Below are positions 43,562-51,968 of a stretch of DNA of 64,000 nt, piece by piece. The number at the start of each line of letters is the position of its first letter. Positions within the stretch are counted from its first letter, which is position 1. The notes below the pieces were generated by a model. That model had not been told where the DNA came from. It was given only the letters and a program-made list of their open reading frames with translations, and did not search any database. Position numbers and translations under genes: made by a program. The stretch lies in NCBI GenBank assembly GCA_034180415.1, contig JAXFOK010000005.1, forward strand, positions 62,001 to 126,000. The letters run 5' to 3'. Origin of the DNA: CAKMMH01 sp927798255 (lineage in GTDB: Bacteria; Bdellovibrionota_C; UBA2361; CAKMMH01).

Positions 43562-43915
43562 ATGGGAAGTAATTCAAATAATTCAATTTCAAAAGCTACT
43601 TTAAGAGGAGTTAGAATTTCTCCTAGAAAGTTAAGATTAGTAGCAGATGTAATTAGAGGAAAAAATGTTTGGGATGCTCAGCAAATTTTAGCATTTATGC
43701 CTAAAAAGGCCGCTAAAATCACAGCATCTGTTTTGAGCTCTGCTATATCAAATGCTAAAAATAATAGCAATGTTGATATTGATAGCTTAATTGTAGAACA
43801 AGCTTATGTTGATATGGGGAAAACATTAAAGAGATTTTTACCATGTTCTCGTGGTACTGCTCACCGTATCAGAAAAAAATCATCACATTTAACTATAACA
43901 TTAAATGTTATGTAA
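43562..43915 (+). CDS. rplV: ribosomal protein uL22
   Basis: uL22, 117 residues; its hairpin loop narrows the exit tunnel. RISPRKLRLVADVIRGKNV, SSAISNAKNNSNVD, and the loop CSRGTAHRIRKKSSHLTITL are diagnostic. The next gene begins 130 bases later, a longer gap than usual for this pair; the spacer shows no clear signal apart from AT-rich sequence. Confidence 0.98.
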   Translation: MGSNSNNSISKATLRGVRISPRKLRLVADVIRGKNVWDAQQILAFMPKKAAKITASVLSSAISNAKNNSNVDIDSLIVEQAYVDMGKTLKRFLPCSRGTAHRIRKKSSHLTITLNVM

Positions 43916-44045
43916 TGTTTAAGTTTTTTAAAGTATGTTTTTGTGAAAGTTTGATTAAATTTTCACTTTTATGTAAATTGTTTAAGCTGATTTTCCTTAT
44001 AGATTGTTATAGGTTAATCAGAAAAATTGTATAGGAAGAAAATAC

Positions 44046-44708
44046 ATGGGGCAAAAAGTTAATCCAAAAGGCTTAAGAGTAGGTATTATTGAATCTTGGC
44101 TTTCTAAGTGGTTTTCAGCAGATAATATTGCAAAATTTATTGATGAAGACGAGAAAGTTAGAAAGTATGTTAAGTCAAAATTATATACTGCTGGTATTTC
44201 AAAAGTAGAAGTAGAAAGAACAGCTGCTAGAATTAAGCTTAATATCCATAGTGCTAAGCCAGGTCTAGTAATAGGAAAAAAAGGTAAAGATATTGAAGAT
44301 CTTAGAAAACATTTAAAGAAAATTGTTGGAAAGGATGTCGTATTAAATATTATAGAAGCTAAAAAACCTGATATGGACGCACAGTTAGTAGCAGAGAGTG
44401 TTGCATATCAACTTGAAAAAAGAGCTAACTACAGAAAAGTTGCGAAAGATGCTCTTAATAAAGCTATGAGAATGGGCGCTGAAGGAATTAAGATTTCTGT
44501 TGGTGGACGTTTAAATGGTGCTGATATCGCAAGAACTGAGCAGTATAAAGAAGGACGTATTCCATTACATACTTTAAGAGCTGAAATCGATTATGCTACT
44601 GCTAGAGCAAATACTACTTATGGTGTAATTGGTATTAAAGTTTGGATCTTTAAGGGTGAAAAATACTCAAAAGCTGAACAAGCACCTGTTGAAGCTATGC
44701 AGTTATAA
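44046..44708 (+). CDS. rpsC: ribosomal protein uS3
   Basis: uS3, 220 residues, at the mRNA entry. Its KH domain is visible as AKPGLVIGKKGKDIEDLRKH. It begins MGQKVNPKGLRVGIIESWLS and has the C-terminal GRLNGADIARTEQYKEGRIP and IDYATARANTTYGVIGIKVW. Its start has AGGAAG upstream. Confidence 0.99.
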   Translation: MGQKVNPKGLRVGIIESWLSKWFSADNIAKFIDEDEKVRKYVKSKLYTAGISKVEVERTAARIKLNIHSAKPGLVIGKKGKDIEDLRKHLKKIVGKDVVLNIIEAKKPDMDAQLVAESVAYQLEKRANYRKVAKDALNKAMRMGAEGIKISVGGRLNGADIARTEQYKEGRIPLHTLRAEIDYATARANTTYGVIGIKVWIFKGEKYSKAEQAPVEAMQL

Positions 44709-44862
44709 TCATTAAGAGTATTTAAATTTTTTTACTAGTTTTTATTTAGTATTTTATTATATTTTTTTATTGTAAATCTTGAATCTGTAATAAAAATGTA
44801 TTACTTTTAAAAAGCTTACATTTTAAGATAGTTATAAGATGAAATTTTTGGGAATTTAAGTT

Positions 44863-45288
44863 ATGTTACAACCAAAGAAACCAAGACATAGAAAGCAGAT
44901 GAAGCAGGTTAGCCATTTAAATGGTACTGAAACTAGAGGATGCGACCTTGCTTTTGGTGATTATGGATTAAAAGTATTAGAATCTGGTTGGATTACAGCT
45001 AGACAAATTGAAGCTGGCCGTGTTGCCGTTAACCGTCATATGAAACGTGGTGGTAAGCTTTGGATTAAAGTGTTTCCTGATAAACCTTTAACTTCGAAGC
45101 CTGCAGAAGTTCGTATGGGTAAGGGAAAAGGTGCTCCAGAGCAATGGGTAGCTGAAATTAGAGCAGGAAAATTACTATTTGAAGTTACAGGTGTTGCGAA
45201 AGAAGTTGCGCTAGGAGCTTTGAGTAGAGCAGCTGCAAAAATTCCTTTAAAGTGTAAGGTAGTTGCTCGTAGTGGTAATCTTTTATAG
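44863..45288 (+). CDS. rplP: ribosomal protein uL16
   Basis: uL16, 141 residues, close to the A-site tRNA elbow. MLQPKKPRHRKQMKQV, GWITARQIEAGRVAVNRHMK, GKLWIKVFPDKPLTSKPAE, and RMGKGKGAPEQWVAEI are all family hallmarks. A 154-base AT-rich gap separates it from rpsC, unusually long for these neighbours; no independent promoter is obvious. Confidence 0.99.
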   Translation: MLQPKKPRHRKQMKQVSHLNGTETRGCDLAFGDYGLKVLESGWITARQIEAGRVAVNRHMKRGGKLWIKVFPDKPLTSKPAEVRMGKGKGAPEQWVAEIRAGKLLFEVTGVAKEVALGALSRAAAKIPLKCKVVARSGNLL

Positions 45289-45370
45289 ACATTTATTGAT
45301 AAATTTTAAACGTTTTAGTATATTTTAAGTTTAAATACACTAAAGTAGACATACTGTTAAAGGAGTATAG

Positions 45371-45568
45371 ATGAAGAATAAAGAATATCTTAAAGAGCTT
45401 GAAGGACTTGATGTTTCAGCTCTTAATCAGAAAGAAAGAGAGTTAAGAGAAGAGATTATGAAGTATAGGTTTCGTATTGCTACTGGACAGCTTGATAAAA
45501 GTAATTTAGTTTCATTAGCTAAGAAGAATCTAGCTAGAGTTAAAACAGTTTTGAATAGTAAGAAATAA
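45371..45568 (+). CDS. rpmC: ribosomal protein uL29
   Basis: uL29, 65 residues, a two-helix protein beside uL23 at the tunnel exit. KELREEIMKYRFRIATGQL-like sequence (RELREEIMKYRFRIATGQLD) and the following KKNLARVKTVLN match. AAAGGAG lies 7 bases before the ATG. Confidence 0.95.
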   Translation: MKNKEYLKELEGLDVSALNQKERELREEIMKYRFRIATGQLDKSNLVSLAKKNLARVKTVLNSKK

Positions 45569-45604
45569 TATTATTTAAAAATTTTGAAATTTAAGGAATT
45601 TTGT

Positions 45605-45880
45605 ATGATACAAGAGAATAATTCAGAGCAAAGAGGAAATGCGAAGCTTCGTATAGGTACTGTTGTTAGTAACAAGATGGATAAAACTGTTACAGTTTCT
45701 ATTACAAGACATACTAAAACTGAACCTTATGGAAAATTTATAAAAAGAACTGTAAAATATCTTGCACATGATAAGGACAATTCGTGCAATATTGGTGATA
45801 CTGTAAGAATTGTAGAAACTAGACCACTTAGTAAAAGAAAACGTTGGTTGGTGCAAGAAATTTTAGAAAGAGCTAAATAG
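45605..45880 (+). CDS. rpsQ: ribosomal protein uS17
   Basis: uS17, 91 residues with an OB fold. GTVVSNKMDKTVTVSITRHT, then YGKFIKRTVKYLAHD, then GDTVRIVETRPLSKRKRW. I chose ATG 45605, which has AAGGA 7 bases upstream, over an in-frame TTG at 45584 that would place the ribosome binding site inside the protein. Confidence 0.97.
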   Translation: MIQENNSEQRGNAKLRIGTVVSNKMDKTVTVSITRHTKTEPYGKFIKRTVKYLAHDKDNSCNIGDTVRIVETRPLSKRKRWLVQEILERAK

Positions 45881-45904
45881 GATATAAATAAAGGGTATAT
45901 ATTC

Positions 45905-46276
45905 ATGATACAGGTAAAATCTCGTTTAAATGTTGCTGATAATTCAGGAGCTAAAGAATTAGTTTGTATTAAAGTGCTTGGTGGCTCTAAGAGACGTTAT
46001 GCTACTATAGGGGATATAATAGTTGTTTCAGTTAAAGATGCTTTACCAAATACTAAGATCAAGAAAGGTACTGTTCATAGAGCAGTTATTGTAAGAGTTG
46101 GTCAAGATGTTAAGAGACCAGATGGTTCTTATATTAAGTTTGATGATAGCGCAGCAGTGCTAGTTGATAAGAAAACTAATGAGCCACTTGGAACTCGTAT
46201 TTTTGGCCCGGTAGCAAGAGAGCTTCGTGCTAAGAAGTTTATGAAAATAGTATCTTTGGCACCTGAGGTGTTATAA
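45905..46276 (+). CDS. rplN: ribosomal protein uL14
   Basis: uL14, 123 residues, on the 50S interface. MIQVKSRLNVADNSGAKELV, then VKDALPNTKIKKGTVHRAVI and GTRIFGPVARELR are diagnostic. It is closely linked to rpsQ (24-base gap), as in the spc operon where uL14 is the first gene. Confidence 0.99.
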   Translation: MIQVKSRLNVADNSGAKELVCIKVLGGSKRRYATIGDIIVVSVKDALPNTKIKKGTVHRAVIVRVGQDVKRPDGSYIKFDDSAAVLVDKKTNEPLGTRIFGPVARELRAKKFMKIVSLAPEVL

Positions 46277-46350
46277 TAAAGATTACGATAAAGTTTTAAA
46301 GTAGTTATTAAGTCTAATATTCAAGGCTTATAAGTTTAAGAGGAATAGAA

Positions 46351-46710
46351 ATGACATTAGCAAAAAGAATAAAAACATCACTTAGAATTGGCGATACAGT
46401 AATGGTGATTGCTGGTGGAAGTGGAGATAAGAGGAACAACAAAGGCAAAACTGGAAAGATTTTAAAATTTGTTGGAAAGGATAGAGTTATAGTTGAAGGT
46501 TTAAACTTTACTGTAAAACATCAAAAAGCTACTAGTGCTAGTCAGCCTGCACAAAGAATTGTTAAGGAAGGCCCAATGCATATTTCAAATGTTATGTATT
46601 ATGCAGAAAAAGCTAAACGTCCTGTAAGACTTTGTAAAAGAGTATTGGCTGATGGAACGAAAGTAAGAGGGTATATTGATCGCGAAACTAAGGAGTTTGT
46701 GCAGATCTAA
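46351..46710 (+). CDS. rplX: ribosomal protein uL24
   Basis: uL24, 119 residues. KOW motif region RIGDTVMVIAGGSGDKRNNK followed by GKTGKILKFVGKDRVIVEGL and NFTVKHQKATSAS. Early assembly protein of the 50S. Start follows AAGAGGAAT. Confidence 0.98.
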   Translation: MTLAKRIKTSLRIGDTVMVIAGGSGDKRNNKGKTGKILKFVGKDRVIVEGLNFTVKHQKATSASQPAQRIVKEGPMHISNVMYYAEKAKRPVRLCKRVLADGTKVRGYIDRETKEFVQI

Positions 46711-46747
46711 TTAAATTTTTTTTATTTTTGGGGTAAATGGATTTAAA

Positions 46748-47287
46748 ATGGATAGAATAGAGCAAAAGTATAAAAATGAAGTTGTTCCTGCACTTATGAA
46801 AGAATTCAATTATTCTTCTGTAATGGAAGTGCCAAAGCTAGAGAAAATAGTTTTGAGTTGTGGACTAGGAGAGTCTGTTCAAAACTCAAAAGCTATTGAG
46901 TATGCTAAGTATGCTATGGAAAAAATTTCAGGTCAAAAGATTATTGTAACAAAGGCTAAAAAATCAATATCTAACTTTAAGTTAAGAGAAGGTATGCCTA
47001 TAGGTTGCATGGTAACTTTAAGAAAATCAAGAATGGATAGCTTTCTTGATAGATTAATTTCAATTGCTTTACCACGAGTTCGTGATTTTAGAGGTATCTC
47101 AAAGAAAGCTTTTGATGGAAGAGGAAATTATAACTTAGGACTTAAAGAACAAATAGTTTTCCCTGAAATTGAAGTTGAAAAACTTGATAAAATTAGAGGT
47201 ATGGATATAACATTTGTTACTTCTGCTAAAACTGATAAAGAAGCTTTAATGCTTTTACAACTTTTAGGATTGCCTTTCCGTAATTAA
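46748..47287 (+). CDS. rplE: ribosomal protein uL5
   Basis: uL5, 179 residues, part of the central protuberance and bound to 5S rRNA. MEVPKLEKIVLSCGLGE, then GQKIIVTKAKKSISNFKLRE, LPRVRDFRGISKKAFDGRGN, and GLKEQIVFPEIEVEKLDKIR match the family. Confidence 0.98.
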   Translation: MDRIEQKYKNEVVPALMKEFNYSSVMEVPKLEKIVLSCGLGESVQNSKAIEYAKYAMEKISGQKIIVTKAKKSISNFKLREGMPIGCMVTLRKSRMDSFLDRLISIALPRVRDFRGISKKAFDGRGNYNLGLKEQIVFPEIEVEKLDKIRGMDITFVTSAKTDKEALMLLQLLGLPFRN

Positions 47288-47356
47288 TATTTATGTGAAG
47301 GCGTTTGTATTGTAATTACAGTAATTTGTAATTACGAAGATATATGGAGAAATAAA

Positions 47357-47542
47357 GTGGCAAAAAAATCGCTTATTGAAAAATGTAATAGAAAACAGAG
47401 ATTTGAAGTACGTGAATATTCACGTTGTCAAAGATGTGGTAGACCACGTTCTGTTTACAGAAAATTTAAACTATGTCGTATTTGTCTTAGAGAATTAGCA
47501 CATCAAGGAATGCTTCCAGGTGTTACTAAGGCTAGTTGGTAA
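47357..47542 (+). CDS. rpsN: ribosomal protein uS14, short zinc-binding type
   Basis: uS14 of 61 residues with two zinc-binding CxxC pairs (YSRCQRCGRPRSVYRKFKLC and CRIC) and the ending HQGMLPGVTKASW. This is the compact zinc form typical of Gram-positive bacteria and several other phyla; most alpha- and gammaproteobacteria carry a roughly 100-residue form without the cysteines. It starts at GTG 47357 behind TGGAGA. It is in the normal place between rplE and rpsH. Confidence 0.98.
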   Translation: MAKKSLIEKCNRKQRFEVREYSRCQRCGRPRSVYRKFKLCRICLRELAHQGMLPGVTKASW

Positions 47543-47571
47543 TTTAATAATATTTAAAAGAGAATAGTAAA

Positions 47572-47973
47572 ATGGTAATAGATCCAATCGCTGACTTATT
47601 AGTGAGAATCAAAAATGCTCATGCAAGGCAACATAAAACTGTAAGAATTCCAGCTTCTAAAGTTGCTAAGAGTATTTTAGATTTATTAGAGAAAGAAGGG
47701 TTTATCTGGTCTTATAGTACAGAAAAAGATAACCAAGGTAAATTTGATGAATATGAAGTAAACTTAAAATATTCTCAAACAGGCAGGCCTGCTATTAAGA
47801 ATTGTAAGAGAGTAAGTAAATCAGGTCGTAGAGTATATGTTAAAGCTACTGATGTTCCTAAGGTTAATTGTGGCCTAGGATTAGCAATAATTTCTACATC
47901 TGAAGGAGTTATATCTGATTGTGAATCTCGCAAAAGAGGGATCGGTGGTGAGATTTTAGCTTATATTAGTTAG
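47572..47973 (+). CDS. rpsH: ribosomal protein uS8
   Basis: uS8, 133 residues. DPIADLLVRIKNAHARQHKT, then VRIPASKVAKSILDLLEKEG, RVSKSGRRVYVKA, and the C-terminal ISTSEGVISDCESRKRGIGG. In E. coli S8 represses the spc operon by binding rplE mRNA; no such site is claimed here. Confidence 0.98.
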   Translation: MVIDPIADLLVRIKNAHARQHKTVRIPASKVAKSILDLLEKEGFIWSYSTEKDNQGKFDEYEVNLKYSQTGRPAIKNCKRVSKSGRRVYVKATDVPKVNCGLGLAIISTSEGVISDCESRKRGIGGEILAYIS

Positions 47974-47996
47974 TTTTTTTAAATTAAGGTGTTTAA

Positions 47997-48527
47997 ATGT
48001 CAAGAATAGGAAAACAACCAGTTAGTTTAGGTTCAGGTGTTAAAGCAAGTGTTAATGGTAATGTTGTTTCAATCACAGGGCCTAAGGGGACATTAAATTA
48101 TACATATCCAAAGGGTATTGAAGTTAAAGAAGATAATGGTCAATTAGTTGTTTCATGCCAAGATGCAGAATGTAATGCAGTTTATGGTACAACTAGGGCA
48201 ATTCTTCACAACATGGCGTTAGGTGTTGTTACTCCATGGAAGAAAGAGCTTGAGCTTCAAGGTGTTGGATATACGGTAAGAATGGATGGCAATGCTGTTT
48301 GTCTATCTGTTGGATTTTCTCATGAAGTAAAGGTTCCTGTTCCTCAGGGAGTTACTTGCACAGTAAATAAAACAGATATTACTTTAGAGTCTATTGACAA
48401 GCAGTTAGTTGGTAACTTTGCTGCGAAGCTAAGAAAAGTTGCTCCTCCTGAGCCATATCTAGGTAAAGGTGTTCGTTACAAAGGCGAAGTCGTTCGTAGA
48501 AAAGCTGGTAAGACAGGTAAGAAATAA
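47997..48527 (+). CDS. rplF: ribosomal protein uL6
   Basis: uL6, 176 residues of two related domains. MSRIGKQPVSLGSGVKASV, VSITGPKGTLNYTYPKG, and the C-terminal KVAPPEPYLGKGVRYKGEVV are characteristic. It follows rpsH after 23 bases. Confidence 0.98.
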   Translation: MSRIGKQPVSLGSGVKASVNGNVVSITGPKGTLNYTYPKGIEVKEDNGQLVVSCQDAECNAVYGTTRAILHNMALGVVTPWKKELELQGVGYTVRMDGNAVCLSVGFSHEVKVPVPQGVTCTVNKTDITLESIDKQLVGNFAAKLRKVAPPEPYLGKGVRYKGEVVRRKAGKTGKK

Positions 48528-48574
48528 GATCTTATAATTTGATATTATAAAAGTTTGTTTTTGAGGAAAATAAA

Positions 48575-48985
48575 ATGGCTATAAAGAGTAAAAAAGAAAA
48601 GTTAACAGCAAGAGAGAGATGTAAGTTAAGAATAAGAAAAATTATTTCTGGTACTCCTGAAAGACCTAGAGTTAGCGTTTTTAGAAGTTCAAAATATACT
48701 TATGCTCAAATCATTTGTGATAATGAAGGAAAAACTTTAGTTAGCGCTTCTACGAGAGATAAAGACGTAATGGCAGGTGTTCCTTCTGTAGAGAGTGATG
48801 TGATTATCAATGATTCTAAAAGCACTAAGAGCATTAGAGCTGCTTATAGTTTAGGTTTAGTTCTTGCTAAGAAAGCGCAAGATAAAAATATTACTAAAGT
48901 AGTTTTTGACCGTAATGGTTATGTTTATACAGGCAGAGTGAAGGCATTAGCTGAAGGCTTAAGAGCTGGTGGAATGCAAATTTAG
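48575..48985 (+). CDS. rplR: ribosomal protein uL18
   Basis: uL18, 136 residues, binds 5S rRNA. RKIISGTPERPRVSVFRSSK, YTYAQIICDNEGKTLVSAST, KKAQDKNITKVVFDRNGYVY and GRVKALAEGLRAGGMQI identify it. It is a little longer than the usual 115-122 residues because of extra sequence near residues 65-80. Confidence 0.97.
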   Translation: MAIKSKKEKLTARERCKLRIRKIISGTPERPRVSVFRSSKYTYAQIICDNEGKTLVSASTRDKDVMAGVPSVESDVIINDSKSTKSIRAAYSLGLVLAKKAQDKNITKVVFDRNGYVYTGRVKALAEGLRAGGMQI

Positions 48986-49042
48986 TAAAAGATTTAATAA
49001 AAGTATTTTCATTTTATAAATTATATAAGGATTAAAAAAAAT

Positions 49043-49582
49043 ATGAGTTCAATTGCTAAGTTGATACAATCAAGAAGAGTGCCAATGGCAGTATGTGGCG
49101 AGCTTACAGATAAGACAGTTGCAGTAAGTCGTGTTGCAAAGGTAGTAAGTGGAGGTCGTCGTTTTAGTTTTAGTGCACTTGTTGTAACAGGTGATGGTCA
49201 AGGACATGTTGGCTTTGGTTTAGGAAAAGCTGCTGAGGTTCCTGAGGCTATAAGAAAAGCTTCTGATGCTGCAAGAAAGAACATTGTAAAGATTCCTTTA
49301 AGAGGCTTAACTATTCCTCATGATATTATTGGAACTTTTGGTTCTTCAAAAGTTGTGTTAAAGCCAGCAAGACCAGGTACAGGAGTTATAGCTGGTTCTT
49401 CTGTTCGTGCAATTGTTGAGCTTGCAGGAATTCAAGATATTAGAACAAAATGTATCGGTAGTAATTCAGCTCAAAATATTTTACAAGCTACTTTAAATGG
49501 TTTATTAAATCTTGATGAGCCAGAAGCTATTGCTAGCTTAAGAGGAAAAACTTTAGAAGAGCTTGATTATCAAGCATACTAA
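49043..49582 (+). CDS. rpsE: ribosomal protein uS5
   Basis: uS5, 179 residues, with roles in decoding accuracy and mRNA unwinding. KTVAVSRVAKVVSGGRRFSF, then GDGQGHVGFGLGKAAEVPEA, KPARPGTGVIAGSSVRAIVE, and DIRTKCIGSNSAQNI are hallmarks. Confidence 0.99.
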   Translation: MSSIAKLIQSRRVPMAVCGELTDKTVAVSRVAKVVSGGRRFSFSALVVTGDGQGHVGFGLGKAAEVPEAIRKASDAARKNIVKIPLRGLTIPHDIIGTFGSSKVVLKPARPGTGVIAGSSVRAIVELAGIQDIRTKCIGSNSAQNILQATLNGLLNLDEPEAIASLRGKTLEELDYQAY

Positions 49583-49638
49583 TTTTGATTAATACATAAG
49601 TTTTAGAGTTTAAGAAGTTATTTAGGAGTTTGAACCAC

Positions 49639-49839
49639 ATGGAATTAAAAGAGGGACAAAAGATACTTATTACTCAAGTAAGAGGTTCTGGAAGAAGGAC
49701 AAAGGAAGTTATTGATACATTAAAAGCTCTTGGTTTAGGTAGAACGGGAAAAAAGAAAGAGCATACATTCAATAACTGTATTTTTGGTATGATTCGTAAA
49801 GTTGAACATCTTGTTTCAGTAGAGAAGTTAGATTTTTAA
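49639..49839 (+). CDS. rpmD: ribosomal protein uL30
   Basis: uL30, 66 residues. ILITQVRGSGRRTKEVIDTL then GLGRTGKKKEHTFNNCIFGM match the family. ATG 49639 is preferred over the in-frame TTG at 49630 because AGGAG (49624-49628) is 10 bases upstream of the ATG but only 1 base from the TTG. Confidence 0.96.
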   Translation: MELKEGQKILITQVRGSGRRTKEVIDTLKALGLGRTGKKKEHTFNNCIFGMIRKVEHLVSVEKLDF

Positions 49840-49887
49840 TTAATTTTAAGGAAATATTAAAAAAGTTTTTAATATAGGAGTTACTAA

Positions 49888-50346
49888 ATGGAATTATCTA
49901 GTTTGGCACCAAATAAGGGAGCAAAGAAAAATAGAAAGAGAGTAGGTAGAGGAAATGCTAGCGGTTATGGAAGAACAAGTGCTAGAGGTGAAAAAGGACA
50001 AAAGGCTCGTTCAGGCGGTAAAGTTGCTCCAAGGTTCGAAGGTGGACAAATGCCTTTGTATAGAAGAATCCCAAATATTGGATTTAAGTCTAAAAAACAA
50101 GTTTATGGTACAAACGATTACGCGTTAGTGAAGTGTAGCGATTTAGAAGTATTAGATAATGATACAGTTGTTGATATGGAACTATTATACAAAATGGGAT
50201 TTAAGTGTTCTTTAAAACAGCAAGCAGGATTTAAACTTTTAGGAAATGGTGAACTAACAAAGAAACTAACAGTACGTGTTAATGCTATTACTAAGACTGC
50301 ATTAGAGAAAGTTCAAAAAGCAGGTGGTACTGTAGAGTTATTGTAG
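49888..50346 (+). CDS. rplO: ribosomal protein uL15
   Basis: uL15, 152 residues. The glycine-rich N-terminal extension KKNRKRVGRGNASGYGRTSA, GEKGQKARSGGKV, then EGGQMPLYRRIPNIGFKS, and the C-terminal ITKTALEKVQKAGGTVELL are present. Last gene of the ribosomal run; a strong terminator follows. Confidence 0.99.
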   Translation: MELSSLAPNKGAKKNRKRVGRGNASGYGRTSARGEKGQKARSGGKVAPRFEGGQMPLYRRIPNIGFKSKKQVYGTNDYALVKCSDLEVLDNDTVVDMELLYKMGFKCSLKQQAGFKLLGNGELTKKLTVRVNAITKTALEKVQKAGGTVELL

Positions 50347-50406
50347 TTTTTAGTTCATTATAATTAATTTTTAGTATTTATAATTATAGGTTGACATGTT
50401 ATTCTT

Positions 50407-50467
50407 AAAAGCCAATAGGTAAATCTTTTTATATTTAATATAAGGTTTACTTATTGGCTTTTTTTAT
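50407..50467 (+). terminator. intrinsic terminator between rplO and secY
   Basis: AAAAGCCAATAGGTAAA (50407-50423) pairs with TTTACTTATTGGCTTTT (50446-50462), 17 pairs with one G-U, followed by a long T-run. It ends the spc-type operon before secY. Confidence 0.92.
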
Positions 50468-50522
50468 TTTTGGGATTTTTATGTTAGCCTTATAGTTTAT
50501 TGTTTTATATGGGAAGTGCTTT

Positions 50523-51899
50523 ATGGCCAATATGGATGAAGTATATAATGTTGTCAAGGGAAGTGGCTCAGAGTTAAAGAAAAGATTCCTTTTTACTTTA
50601 ATGATGCTTGCTGTTTACAGATTAGGCGTTTTTGTTTCAACTCCAGGGGTAAATGTTTCATTGTTAAGATCAAGACTTGGATTTGGTGAAAATGGCGGTG
50701 GAGATGGTACAGTCTTTGGCCTTATTAATATGTTTTCAGGTGGTTCATTTGAAAACTTTTCTATTTTTACTTTAGGTATAATGCCATATATCTCAGTTTC
50801 AATTATCATTCAATTTATGACTCCATTATTTCCTTCACTAAATGAATTAAAGAAGCAAGGGGAGGCTGGAAGAAGGATAATTACAAGATGGACAAGACAA
50901 GGGACAGTAGTTCTTGCTCTTATACAGAGCTTTATGATTGCAATCGGGCTTCAAAGAAGTGGGCTTGTATTAAATCCTGGACCTAGTTTTGTTTTCCTAA
51001 CAATGGTTACGCTTACAGCGGGTACTGCGTTTATAATGTGGCTTGGAGAGCAAATTACTGAAAAAGGTGTAGGTAATGGTATAAGTATTATAATTTTTGC
51101 TGGTATTGTAGCGAGAATGCCTCAGGTATTTGGTCAAACAGTTGAATTAGCAAAAGGAGCAGTTAATCCTCTGATTGTTTGTTTAGCAATTTTATTTTGT
51201 ATTGCAACATTCTTCTTAATCGTATTTGTCGAAAGGTCTGCAAGAAAGATTCCTGTTCAATATCCAAGGCGTATGGTAAATAGTACGATGGCTACGCAAA
51301 AGCAAGTTCAGTATATGCCATTAAAGCTTAATATGTCAGGTGTTATTCCTCCAATTTTTGCGTCATCAATTTTGGTTATTCCTGCAACTATTGCTGGTTT
51401 CACAACTAATGAAACGATAAGAAATTTTTTATTAAATTACTTAAATCCATCAAATTTCTGGTATAATATAGTATTTGCATTATTAATTTTCGTTTTCTGT
51501 TATTATGCAACTGCAATGATGTTTAATCCAGAAGAGATTGCAGAGAATATGCAAAAAAATGGTGGATTTATTCCTACTGTAAGACCTGGAAAAGAAACCG
51601 CTGATTTCTTTTTTGATGTACTAAATAAGTTAACATTTTGGGGTGGAATTTATATAGTTATTATTTGTATATTGCCAAGGCTTGTTTATTCAAAATTTGG
51701 TTTAGATTCATTTTCATATGTATTTGGTGGTACATCAATACTAATTGTTGTTGGTGTTATATTAGATACGATGAATCAAATTCAATCAATCTTGGTTTCT
51801 AGAAACTATGAAGATTTTATGACAAAAGCTTCGAGATCTAAAGCTGGTATCAGTGGAGCTTTTGGTGGACATAAAGGCGGAAAAATATTCCATAGATAA
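50523..51899 (+). CDS. secY: SecY, protein-translocation channel
   Basis: The core of the Sec translocon, 458 residues with ten membrane helices. KKRFLFTLMMLAVYRLGVFV starts helix 1, then GIMPYISVSIIIQFMTPLFP, EQITEKGVGNGISIIIFAG, SARKIPVQYPRRMV (cytosolic loop), MKLNMSGVIPPIFASSI-like LKLNMSGVIPPIFASSIL, and FNPEEIAENMQKNGGFIPTV. It is set apart from the ribosomal genes by terminators on both sides, so it appears to be a single-gene transcript. The common downstream genes (adk or map, rpmJ, rpsM) are not here. Confidence 0.98.
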   Translation: MANMDEVYNVVKGSGSELKKRFLFTLMMLAVYRLGVFVSTPGVNVSLLRSRLGFGENGGGDGTVFGLINMFSGGSFENFSIFTLGIMPYISVSIIIQFMTPLFPSLNELKKQGEAGRRIITRWTRQGTVVLALIQSFMIAIGLQRSGLVLNPGPSFVFLTMVTLTAGTAFIMWLGEQITEKGVGNGISIIIFAGIVARMPQVFGQTVELAKGAVNPLIVCLAILFCIATFFLIVFVERSARKIPVQYPRRMVNSTMATQKQVQYMPLKLNMSGVIPPIFASSILVIPATIAGFTTNETIRNFLLNYLNPSNFWYNIVFALLIFVFCYYATAMMFNPEEIAENMQKNGGFIPTVRPGKETADFFFDVLNKLTFWGGIYIVIICILPRLVYSKFGLDSFSYVFGGTSILIVVGVILDTMNQIQSILVSRNYEDFMTKASRSKAGISGAFGGHKGGKIFHR

Positions 51900-51943
51900 T
51901 TTCTAGATTTGTTTTAAACTATAAGTAGTTTCTAGAAATTTTT
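51898..51943 (+). terminator. terminator after secY
   Basis: AATTTCTAGA (51898-51907) pairs with TCTAGAAATT (51931-51940), followed by a short T-run. The stem begins inside the secY stop codon. Confidence 0.7.
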
Positions 51944-51968
51944 ATAAAAAAGAATTTAACAAAGATGA

